Position numbers and translations under genes: made by a program. Below the pieces are notes generated by a model. It ran no database searches. It was not told where the DNA came from and saw nothing but the letters and a program-made list of their open reading frames with translations. Of a stretch of DNA of 18,389 bases, positions 7,172-14,051 are shown in pieces. Origin of the DNA: an uncultured Actinomycetes bacterium (GTDB lineage: Bacteria; Actinomycetota; Actinomycetes; Nanopelagicales; Nanopelagicaceae); contig CAIZGZ010000043.1 of NCBI GenBank assembly GCA_903932695.1, forward strand, positions 1 to 18,389, given 5' to 3'. Within the stretch, counting starts at the first letter, position 1. Every line of letters starts with the position of its first letter.

Positions 7172-7402
7172 AATACTGCATCCCTCGCATAGAAATGTGC
7201 GGGGGAAGCTTATTTGTTGGGTAGAGCAACTGGCAGCACCTATCTCAAACTGGTTCCAATCTGTGGGCATGTTTGTGGGCATTGTGGGCATGTTTGTGGG
7301 CAATTTAGTTTGTCAGTCTGTGTAAATAGACTTGGAAAGAAGTCTCAGGTAGTAAAGAATTGACCACATAATCAAGACCAATCGTTTGGAGCCTTATTAA
7401 TC
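7172..7402 (+). other. Left end of element: arm sites and upstream region of mod
   Basis: 231 bases without a gene. It holds four TGTGGGCA repeats (entered separately) and, near 7172-7206, an imperfect hairpin (TCCCTCGCAT against ATGTGCGGGG) that could end rnpB transcripts, without a clear T-run. The mod start has only a weak, distant GGAG (7388-7391). I see no confident promoter for mod, though TTGGAA and TTGACC hexamers occur between 7330 and 7365. Confidence 0.5.
7262..7303 (+). repeat. Four TGTGGGCA repeats, candidate integrase arm sites (left)
   Basis: TGTGGGCA at 7262-7269, 7274-7281, 7283-7290 and 7295-7302, start spacing 12, 9 and 12 bases, equal to two tandem 21-bp units that differ at the last base. 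The same octamer recurs near the other end of the element. Repeated short sites on both sides of att cores are what lambda-type integrases bind with their N-terminal domain. The repeats are seen; their binding role is inferred. Confidence 0.75.
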
Positions 7403-9418
7403 ATGAGTAACCGTCTGGGAGAGACCCTTGAAGCGATACTCAAGGAGGACGAACGACTTGTCTCTCAGGACGGAGAGCTTCTAAAGAACAGGGTTCAGGA
7501 GCTTGTTGGCGCAGATGACCAGGTGCTACTTGAGGCGCTATTCAATAACGCTGAGACCAAAGCTCAATTCTTTGTAGAACTAAAGAAAACATCAATATTT
7601 GAGAAGGACAAGTTCCTTCAATTTATCACTGCTAAAGAGTGGCTTCCAGACTCCTACACCTCGTACAAGAACAAGATTGGGCTCACATACGCAGGTGGGA
7701 CTTTTGTCGGTGACACAGGAGAGGTAATCCTGGACTGGGCTTTTAAAGACTGCATCCTTGAAGGCGGCATGAAGGAAGATGAAGCTAGTCGCTCAGAAGT
7801 CTTCTACAACCAAACCCTCGCCCCAGATGAGGTTAACCGACTGTTGGAAAGTAAAGCCTTCTTAAACGCCAAGCGCATTGGGGTAGATGGGGAAGCGCCT
7901 CTCAAAAGCTTTAATTTCAACGAAAAAGGCGGGATATCCGACAACCTAATTATTCGTGGCAATAACCTTCTTGGACTATCTTCTATTAGAGATGTATTTG
8001 CTAGAAAAGTTAAACTCATTTACATAGACCCGCCATACAACATCGGCGGAGCTAATGGAACATCTGCTGACTTTGCTTATAACGACAGATTTAATCACTC
8101 CACTTGGCTTACATTCATGAAGAATAGAGTTGAGATAGCCAGAAAGCTCTTGGCTGAAGATGGAGTCATGGTCATTCAGTGTGATGACAATGAGCTCTTC
8201 CATTTAAAGGTGCTTTTGGATGAAGTGTTCAAGAAGTCCCCCAAGGGAAAATCAAACTTCGTGCAAATGGTAGAAGTAAGAGCAAATGAGGGTGCTGCAA
8301 ACGAGTACCAGAACCCGTTCATGCCTAAAAACTGTGAATATCTTCTTATTTATGCAAAGAACTATGATGCAAAGAAGTACAAACCAGTCTGGATAGAGTC
8401 GCATATTGACAGTGCTTATTCCAAAATCCTGCTAAACCCTCAAGAGAAAGACTTCCACAAGTGGGAAGTGGGCACAGTTAAAGAGGAATACTTAAAGACA
8501 GCAATAGTTACTAAGTGCGATAACCCATCATGCGACACACTTTCTTCAGACCAATACCGCCAATTTGTAATTGATAATGCATACAGAATCTTCCGTGGCA
8601 TTGCTCCCAAGGGTGTAGGTAAGGGTCTTTCAGATGCAATGGCTGAATCCAAGAAAACTGGTGGATGGGCTATTTATCGCCGTGAAGACAATGATGACAT
8701 CTATACCTATAAGGGTGAAATGGTTCGCTTCTACTCTAAGAATTTAAAGGTTGACCAGAATGGAAAAACAACCATCACACGAGAACTTGGTTCACTGTGG
8801 ACAGATATCCCTTGGACTGGAATAGCCAACGAAGGTGGAGTTAAGTTTAAGAACGGAAAGAAACCAGAAGCCTTACTGCGACGGGTAATTGAAATGAATT
8901 CCGAGCCTGGTGACCTGGTTCTTGATTACCACTTGGGAAGTGGAACTACTGCAGCCGTTGCTCACAAGATGGGGCGCCAATACATCGGTATTGAGCAGCT
9001 TAATTATGGCGAAAATGATGCTACTCAGAGACTCAAGAATGTAATTGCAGGGGATAAGACTGGGGCATCCAAGTCAGTTGGGTGGGCTGGAGGTGGAGAT
9101 TTTGTCTACCTGGAACTTGCTGAAAGAAATCCCAAGCTGCTTGCCCAGATTGAGAAAGCAACTTCAACGAAGCAGCTTCTTAGCTCGTGGGATGAGATTT
9201 CCAGTTCACCGTTCGTTTCTCACAAGATTGACCTTATGAAGCTTAAGGACTCAAGGGACGAATTTGAACAGCTATCTGTTGAAGATGCCAAAAGCGCTTT
9301 ATTAGAGATGTTAGATAAGAACGCTATCTACATCAACATTAGTGAGCTTGAGGATAAGACGAATGGGCTTAAGGCTTCCGATATTGCCCTTAATAAGGCT
9401 TTCTACGGATTGAATTAA
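7403..9418 (+). CDS. mod: Type III restriction-modification system, DNA methyltransferase (Mod)
   Basis: 671 residues, a normal length for Mod subunits. It methylates N6-adenine in an asymmetric site and supplies target recognition to the complex. The catalytic motif IV DPPYNIGG is at 209-216, followed by motif regions NRVEIARKLLAEDGVMVIQCDD (242-262); the SAM-binding motif I, DYHLGSGTT, is at 508-516. This order (IV before I) is the beta class used by Type III enzymes such as M.EcoP1I. The segment between, about 280-480, should be the target recognition domain and contains a CxxxxC pair (372-377). An N-terminal region of about 180 residues precedes the catalytic core. The ATG has only a weak Shine-Dalgarno sequence. 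One base separates it from the restriction subunit gene, so the two form an operon. Confidence 0.93.
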   Translation: MSNRLGETLEAILKEDERLVSQDGELLKNRVQELVGADDQVLLEALFNNAETKAQFFVELKKTSIFEKDKFLQFITAKEWLPDSYTSYKNKIGLTYAGGTFVGDTGEVILDWAFKDCILEGGMKEDEASRSEVFYNQTLAPDEVNRLLESKAFLNAKRIGVDGEAPLKSFNFNEKGGISDNLIIRGNNLLGLSSIRDVFARKVKLIYIDPPYNIGGANGTSADFAYNDRFNHSTWLTFMKNRVEIARKLLAEDGVMVIQCDDNELFHLKVLLDEVFKKSPKGKSNFVQMVEVRANEGAANEYQNPFMPKNCEYLLIYAKNYDAKKYKPVWIESHIDSAYSKILLNPQEKDFHKWEVGTVKEEYLKTAIVTKCDNPSCDTLSSDQYRQFVIDNAYRIFRGIAPKGVGKGLSDAMAESKKTGGWAIYRREDNDDIYTYKGEMVRFYSKNLKVDQNGKTTITRELGSLWTDIPWTGIANEGGVKFKNGKKPEALLRRVIEMNSEPGDLVLDYHLGSGTTAAVAHKMGRQYIGIEQLNYGENDATQRLKNVIAGDKTGASKSVGWAGGGDFVYLELAERNPKLLAQIEKATSTKQLLSSWDEISSSPFVSHKIDLMKLKDSRDEFEQLSVEDAKSALLEMLDKNAIYINISELEDKTNGLKASDIALNKAFYGLN

Positions 9419-9419
9419 C

Positions 9420-12101
9420 ATGCTCTATGAAGAGTTAACCGCTGTAGAGCGAAGTGTTTTCGGTGAAGGGTATTACAAAGAGTTAGTAGAAAGCCACCGA
9501 GCAGTATCTGAAAACCTGTCACCCAATATCTCGCTTCGTGAATATCAATTAGAAGCCCTGGGTCGCTACTTCTACTACATGGAGCAATATAAGAGTAAGA
9601 AAAAACCCGTTCACTTACTTTTCAATATGGCTACGGGCTCTGGCAAAACTGTCATCATGGCAGCTGCCATTTTAGACCTTTACTCAAAAGGCTACAGAAA
9701 CTTCGTATTCTTCACTCGCCTTGGAAATATCGTTGAAAAGTCTAAGCTGAACTTCTTGCTGGCTGAGTCATCCAAGTACTTATTTAGATATCCAATAATG
9801 GTTGATGGTTCCGTCATTCAGGTAAATCAGGTAACCACTTTTGATGGAGCCAGCACTAGGGACATAAACATAATGTTTAGTACTACTGCTGATTTGCACT
9901 ACAAGCTGCATAACCCGTCTGAAAACTCTATTACTTTTGAGGAGCTTGAAAACAAGAAGATTGTTTTGATAGCAGATGAAGCTCACAACCTATCTGCTGA
10001 GACGAGCAAAAAGCTGAGTGCCGAAGAAGAACTTAACCTCACCTCCTGGGAGGGCACAGTCATGCGCCTCCTTAGACTTAATGCAAATGAAAATGTCTTA
10101 TTGGAGTTCACGGCAACTGCGAGGTTAGATTCCGACAATCCTGAGATAGTTGAAAAGTACAAAGATAAAGCTCTTTACAGGTACGACCTGAAGCAGTACC
10201 GACTAGATGGCTATTCTAAAGATGTTAATACATTTGAAGTAGATGCACCCCTAATGGAGCGAGTGCTTGTTGCACTGGTTATTTCTCAGTATCGTTTAAA
10301 GGTAGCCGAGCACAATAAATTGCGGATTAAGCCTGTAATACTCTTTAAAGCCAATAGAGTAAGTATTCCGACTGAGAAGGGTATATCAAGCAAACCCGAT
10401 GAAGCCATAGTGGTTTCTAGCCTGTTCAAGGCTGACTTTCATAAGTTCATTACAAACCTATCTGCTGCCGAAATCGCAAAGATTGAATCATTGAGTAATG
10501 AGGTGCTGGAGAAAGCCTTTACCTTCTTTAAAGTACAAGGCATTAGTAATGAGCAATTAGCACGAGAACTAAAAAATGACTTTTCAGATGTCAACTGCTT
10601 AACGGTAGATGATGGACAGTCACTTGAATCTAAGCAAGGGCTTCTAAATACTCTTGAAGACCCCGAAAACCATATAAGAGCTATTTTTGCTACTCAAAAA
10701 CTAAATGAGGGATGGGATGTACTCAACCTTTTTGACATTGTGCGCCTCTACAACTCAAGAGATGCTGACAATAACAAAGCTGGAAAGACTACTGTTGAAG
10801 AAGCCCAACTAATCGGGCGAGGTGCCCGCTACTTTCCATTTGAATTCGGTATGGGAAATGACAAGATGCGCAGAAAGTTTGACTCTGACCAACAGAGCGA
10901 CCTCCGCATACTAGAGGAGCTTCACTATCACTCAAAAACAAACCCTCGCTATATCCAGGAATTACGGAGCGTTTTAACAGAGACTGGAATTATTGCGGAG
11001 AGAAGCGTTAAGAGAAAAATAGCGGTAAAGGACGAGTTCCGTAAATCCAACTTTTGGCTAACGGGTTACCTTTATGTTAACTCTCGTGAGAAGAACTTAA
11101 ATGAAAATATACTTTCTTTGAAGGATGCAAGAGTTTCTTTTGATGAGTCAGTCACCTCAAACATATATAACCTGCCCACTAGAGCAGTAAGGGAGACTTC
11201 GTTATTTTCAGGTGCTACGAGCTTGAAAACAGCTGAAGGTGCACAGACTCGGCAGATTGCATTAAGGGAACTTGGAAACAATGTTCTGCGTACAGCATTG
11301 TGGGATGTACATAACGGAAGCTTTTCTGCGCTTAAAAGAGTTTTCGGCGGGCTAGATTCCCTTGAAAGCTTCATTGGGAGTGAAGAGTTTTTAGGCTCCT
11401 TAAAGGTTTCTATTTCAGGCACCCCTTCTCAACTGGACAATTTGGAGCAAGAGGAGAAGCGTCAGATTGCCCGTTTTGTCATTGAGAAAGTGCTTGCCGA
11501 CGCAGCTAAGGAAGAATTTGAATATCAAGGGTCAAAGACTTTTAAGCCAGTTTCAGTCAAAGATGTATTTGGACAAGAAAAAGAGCTCAAACTGGAAGAG
11601 GGAAGCGAGCGCACAAAGCCAGTTTCGGAGTTTGAACTTGGACTTCAAGATTGGTTCGCCCAGAATGAAATTTGGGGCACTAGTGAAGAAAAAGAATTTG
11701 TTAAGTTCATTAAGAATTCCCTCCACGAGATGGAAGCTCAGTTTGATGAGATAGTACTTTTCAGAAATGAAAAGCATTTCCCTCTATACAGTTTTCAGAA
11801 TGGAGAAGCTTTCTATCCAGACTTCGTGCTGTTCATGAAGAGTAAGGACAAAGCTAGACAATTGGCTTACCAGGTGTTCATTGAACCTAAAGGTGACCAA
11901 TTCTTAGATGATGAGAGTACCTTCACCCGTTCTGGAGAAGGATGGAAGCAGGATTTCTTGTTAAACATCGCACCTGAGCATAAATTGGTGATTGAAGATG
12001 AGAACTTTAAATTGGTCGGTCTCCCATTCTTTAACTCTGGTAATACAAACTCTGAACTTCGTAGACAGTTCAATGATGCATTTAAGCGCCTATTCAGTTA
12101 A
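9420..12101 (+). CDS. res: Type III restriction-modification system, restriction subunit (Res)
   Basis: 893 residues. An SF2 helicase/translocase comes first: Q-region SLREYQLEALGRY (38-50), Walker A NMATGSGKT (69-77), DEAH box LIADEAHNL (183-191), a TATARL motif III after it, and motif VI EEAQLIGRGARYF in the second RecA domain. The C-terminal end carries a PD-(D/E)xK nuclease: YPDF with Asp801, then EPK with Glu822 and Lys824. Res needs Mod and ATP, and cuts when two unmodified sites are met. All key residues are present, so the system looks intact. The start is 1 base after the mod stop, implying translational coupling. Such genes are common defence cargo of mobile elements. Confidence 0.93.
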   Translation: MLYEELTAVERSVFGEGYYKELVESHRAVSENLSPNISLREYQLEALGRYFYYMEQYKSKKKPVHLLFNMATGSGKTVIMAAAILDLYSKGYRNFVFFTRLGNIVEKSKLNFLLAESSKYLFRYPIMVDGSVIQVNQVTTFDGASTRDINIMFSTTADLHYKLHNPSENSITFEELENKKIVLIADEAHNLSAETSKKLSAEEELNLTSWEGTVMRLLRLNANENVLLEFTATARLDSDNPEIVEKYKDKALYRYDLKQYRLDGYSKDVNTFEVDAPLMERVLVALVISQYRLKVAEHNKLRIKPVILFKANRVSIPTEKGISSKPDEAIVVSSLFKADFHKFITNLSAAEIAKIESLSNEVLEKAFTFFKVQGISNEQLARELKNDFSDVNCLTVDDGQSLESKQGLLNTLEDPENHIRAIFATQKLNEGWDVLNLFDIVRLYNSRDADNNKAGKTTVEEAQLIGRGARYFPFEFGMGNDKMRRKFDSDQQSDLRILEELHYHSKTNPRYIQELRSVLTETGIIAERSVKRKIAVKDEFRKSNFWLTGYLYVNSREKNLNENILSLKDARVSFDESVTSNIYNLPTRAVRETSLFSGATSLKTAEGAQTRQIALRELGNNVLRTALWDVHNGSFSALKRVFGGLDSLESFIGSEEFLGSLKVSISGTPSQLDNLEQEEKRQIARFVIEKVLADAAKEEFEYQGSKTFKPVSVKDVFGQEKELKLEEGSERTKPVSEFELGLQDWFAQNEIWGTSEEKEFVKFIKNSLHEMEAQFDEIVLFRNEKHFPLYSFQNGEAFYPDFVLFMKSKDKARQLAYQVFIEPKGDQFLDDESTFTRSGEGWKQDFLLNIAPEHKLVIEDENFKLVGLPFFNSGNTNSELRRQFNDAFKRLFS

Positions 12102-12238
12102 ATTTTGCGCTACTGCCTAGAGGCTAAAGTCGTCGCCCATCCGTGACACCTGGTTGACTTTTTAAGTCTAGGAGTCCCATTAAGGCATACCCCCTCTGAA
12201 ATCTTTCGCTTGTCACCCCTCTTGGCTACGCTTTGTCT
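12102..12238 (+). other. Intergenic region after res
   Basis: 137 bases. It contains a small GACTT-TTT-AAGTC hairpin (12156-12168). The first half of this is also a TTGACT hexamer (12154-12159) that could serve as a -35 box for the gene at 12239; a matching -10 box is not convincing. Confidence 0.3.
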
Positions 12239-12466
12239 ATGAAGATTGAAGTCTGTCCAGAACTCCCGCATTACCATGTCAGCTACGAGCAGGTAGGAAG
12301 CATTAAGAGACCGTATAGAACTGTTGTAGCAGCTACTCCAGAAGAAGCCATGCAGATGTTTCTACCTACCCTTCCAGCAAATTGGCGAGGCGGAGTCTCG
12401 GTTTATGATGACGAAATCGGGCATGAGGATGAGATGCCTTTACTTCATGCCTATGTAGGCAGTTGA
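12239..12466 (+). CDS. Small protein of unknown function (75 aa)
   Basis: 75 residues from the ATG at 12239 (a TTG two codons upstream is also open). I do not recognise a family. The sequence looks like a compact globular domain: a strand-like start MKIEVCPELPHYHVSYEQVG, then VVAATPEEAMQMFLPTLPANW, which reads as a strand followed by a helix, and an acidic C terminus (VYDDEIGHEDEMPL). No signal peptide or membrane segment. No Shine-Dalgarno sequence precedes it, so it may be leaderless. It points the same way as the R-M genes, 137 bases after res, and converges on a tiny leftward gene whose stop is 2 bases away. It could be cargo, an anti-defence or an accessory factor; none of this is shown. 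Confidence 0.6.
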   Translation: MKIEVCPELPHYHVSYEQVGSIKRPYRTVVAATPEEAMQMFLPTLPANWRGGVSVYDDEIGHEDEMPLLHAYVGS

Positions 12467-12467
12467 G

Positions 12468-12632
12468 CTAAACCAGGTCTCTCATTCTTTTTGCCTGCTT
12501 AAGTTGATGTATTTCTAGTTCAATCATCTTCTGAAGCCACGGGTTGCTCTCGGCGATATAGCGAGGCAGCTTTACAGGAGCAGGAATGACTCCAGGGACA
12601 TAACCTTTAAATTGTGTTTTGTTTGGAATCAT
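12468..12632 (-). CDS. Very small protein of unknown function (54 aa)
   Basis: 54 codons from ATG (12630-12632) to TAG (12468-12470). The product begins MIPNKTQFKGYVPGVIPAPV, continues KLPRYIAESNPWL and ends with an amphipathic, basic helix (QKMIELEIHQLKQAKRM). A proline-rich strand-like part followed by a helix looks like a real small binding protein rather than chance. An in-frame stop lies just upstream, so the ATG is the only start. A TATAAAT box is 17 bases before the ATG, and no Shine-Dalgarno sequence is seen, so a nearly leaderless transcript is possible. It is transcribed like the xis/primase genes but lies beyond the repeat region. Function unknown. Confidence 0.5.
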   Translation of the reverse strand: MIPNKTQFKGYVPGVIPAPVKLPRYIAESNPWLQKMIELEIHQLKQAKRMRDLV

Positions 12633-12699
12633 ACGGTGCTACTGCATTCATTTATACAACAACATCTATGCGTGACATGGGGTGTTCCGTGCACTCCAT

Positions 12700-12850
12700 G
12701 GAAGTTATCCACTTAAACCGTCCAAGATGGTGCATGGATAACCATTTAGCAAAACTGAATTCCTCTTGTTATCAGGATAATAAGAAGAATTTCCGCTTTT
12801 GGACACTCTCATATTTTCACTGTTATCAGATAAGTTCTCATAGGTGTCCA
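12700..12850. other. AT-rich repeat region, candidate origin of element replication
   Basis: Between the small leftward gene and the excisionase-like gene. It holds TTATCCAC (12705-12712, 8 of 9 of a DnaA box), a reversed GGATAAC (12736-12742), TTATC-AG-GATAA (12769-12780) and TTATC-A-GATAA (12823-12833, perfect). The first three GTTATC cores are about 32 bases apart. An outer inverted repeat TGGACAC (12800-12806) / GTGTCCA (12844-12850) encloses the last palindrome. Iterated palindromes beside primase and helicase genes suggest a replication origin; a regulator-binding region is the alternative. No credible coding frame is seen here. Confidence 0.5.
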
Positions 12851-12854
12851 TCAA

Positions 12855-13037
12855 TTACGCAGCTGCAGTTAAGTCGGCAATGAACTCGTCTACTTGTGCT
12901 CTTGTTATTCGGCGTGAACGCCCAATGTGGACACTTCCGAGATGCCCCTTATTAAGAAGAACATATACCTGCGAACGGCTTATTCCCATAATCTTTGCTA
13001 CTTGATTAGCTGTAAAGAGAATTGGTAAATCACTCAT
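12855..13037 (-). CDS. Excisionase-family helix-turn-helix protein (60 aa)
   Basis: 60 residues from the ATG at 13035-13037, which has a clear AGGAG seven bases upstream; longer starts to 13100 lack one. The whole protein is a single MerR/excisionase-type winged HTH (the HTH_17 family): PILFTANQVAKIMGISRSQV is the HTH, and VHIGRSRRITRAQVDEFIADL is the wing and closing helix. Such proteins bend DNA at att sites to favour excision, or act as small transcription switches (AlpA-like). It is the last gene of a leftward set after the primase, though a 177-base gap with its own structures separates them. A shared 19-bp motif lies upstream. Target site unknown. Confidence 0.85.
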   Translation of the reverse strand: MSDLPILFTANQVAKIMGISRSQVYVLLNKGHLGSVHIGRSRRITRAQVDEFIADLTAAA

Positions 13038-13080
13038 TATTACTCCTGTCTTTTTCATAAATAATCCCACGCATTTCCAA

Positions 13081-13099
13081 GGCTGTCTGGCTAAATGCA
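13081..13099 (-). repeat. 19-bp motif, copy upstream of the excisionase-like gene
   Basis: On the minus strand this reads TGCATTTAGCCAGACAGCC, matching 17 of 19 bases of a copy at 15722-15740 that lies upstream of the helicase-like gene. Both sit 5' of leftward genes (about 43 and 61 bases before the start codons), suggesting a common operator or promoter element. Confidence 0.6.
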
Positions 13100-13113
13100 T
13101 TAGTGATGAAGTG

Positions 13114-13203
13114 ATGAGGTGAATACCCCTTTCAACAACTAACCCTCTCTATCTATTTATATTTTCTAGGAGGGAAGTTGTCTAAGAAGGCTCGTCACCT
13201 CAT
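13114..13203. repeat. Nested inverted repeats between primase and excisionase-like genes
   Basis: Outer arms ATGAGGTGA (13114-13122) and TCACCTCAT (13195-13203) enclose inner arms ACAACT-aa-CCCTC (13135-13147) and GAGGG-a-AGTTGT (13170-13181), leaving a 22-base AT-rich loop. A short tandem GTGATGAA/GTGATGAG lies at 13103-13118. The region could be a structured origin, a terminator for the primase transcript or a regulatory leader. No coding frame is supported in it. Confidence 0.6.
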
Positions 13204-13214
13204 TACCTCGTAAC

Positions 13215-14051
13215 TTAAAGTGGGTGCGCAAATAGACCTACTATTGAGTCCAGTGTTATAGCTGAGCGTTTAACCAAGTCCTTCGCATCTTCGCCCTCGG
13301 CACCAATCAAGGTCTTCCATTGGCGAACTACTGGCTTTAGTTCATGTTCAATGACGGCAGAACATTTAAGCCCAGCAGGGTCGTTGTCTGGTACCCATAA
13401 AACTCTCATATCTTTTAGGACTTCCTTAAGCCTTGAAAGTTTGGGTTGGCTCGCCCCACCTGCCCAGGTTGTTGCATAGATTCCGATATTGAATAGTGCA
13501 TCAACGCTGGATTCAGATTCACATAAGACGACAATCTCGTCCATGAAACTTCCTTGAATTACTTCCTTCTCACGATATAGAGGGAGTTCGTCCAAGTTAA
13601 TTTTCCCTTCCTGGCTGTAGTACCAGGCGTCCCCTTCCAGTACCTGCCACTTACACATCTTTGAGCCATCCTCATATTTCACTCTTTCTAATCGGACGGT
13701 GGGTGTGAATTGGTGGTGTTGAATGTGGAAACTCATGCGCCCTTTATTACTGCCACCATGCCCAGCGTATGAAACTTTGCAAAAGGTGGGTTTTATGGGG
13801 TTAGCCTGAAAAACCTTCTTAGCATTCCAGGGATGCTCCTCAAACAGAAGGTGAGCATGTAGTCCGAGCGCATTGCACACTTCCATGAAAGTACATCCCG
13901 CATGGCAATAGATGAGCGCCCTTCCATCTTCACCTTCTTCAACTGACATTGAAGGGTAGGAGTCGGAATGTGATGGGCATTGCCACAACTTTCCGATATT
14001 AACTGCGCCAGAAGTTGAAAGGTAATCACAGAACCACTTATGCGCTGACAT
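13215..14051 (-). CDS. Primase-like protein with CHC2 zinc finger and Toprim domain
   Basis: 278 residues. N-terminal zinc-binding part: CPSH (25-28) and CHAGC (49-53), the pattern of CHC2/DnaG-type primase zinc ribbons, with the following MEVCNALGL helix. The C-terminal half is a Toprim fold: VVLCESESSVDAL with catalytic Glu178, and VLWVPDNDPAG with Asp222 and Asp224, then EDAKDL (254-259). It probably makes primers for replicating the excised element. It is shorter than chromosomal DnaG (about 600) and lacks a helicase-binding domain of its own. The neighbouring gene upstream supplies a P-loop ATPase and overlaps it by 14 bases, so the pair may act together, much as primase-helicase fusions do in phages. 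Confidence 0.85.
   Translation of the reverse strand: MSAHKWFCDYLSTSGAVNIGKLWQCPSHSDSYPSMSVEEGEDGRALIYCHAGCTFMEVCNALGLHAHLLFEEHPWNAKKVFQANPIKPTFCKVSYAGHGGSNKGRMSFHIQHHQFTPTVRLERVKYEDGSKMCKWQVLEGDAWYYSQEGKINLDELPLYREKEVIQGSFMDEIVVLCESESSVDALFNIGIYATTWAGGASQPKLSRLKEVLKDMRVLWVPDNDPAGLKCSAVIEHELKPVVRQWKTLIGAEGEDAKDLVKRSAITLDSIVGLFAHPL

Noticed and set aside
7222..7268. Possible tRNA remnant: GGGTAGAGCAACTGGC resembles a D-arm and GGTTCCAATC resembles a T-arm
   Set aside because: No acceptor stem or anticodon arm can be formed, and the T-arm-like part matches the right end of the element at 18203-18224, so it belongs to the arm-site region.
7262..7303. CRISPR-like short repeats
   Set aside because: Only two tandem 21-bp units without unique spacers, no cas genes, and the same octamer occurs at the other end of the element; integrase arm sites explain it better.
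7403..9418. Phase-variable mod gene, as in many Type III systems
   Set aside because: No simple-sequence repeat tract is seen in or before mod.
12614..12883. 89-codon open frame on the plus strand
   Set aside because: The translation is low-complexity and cysteine/histidine-rich without domain character, has no ribosome site, and overlaps the 54-residue gene, the palindromes and the end of the excisionase-like gene.
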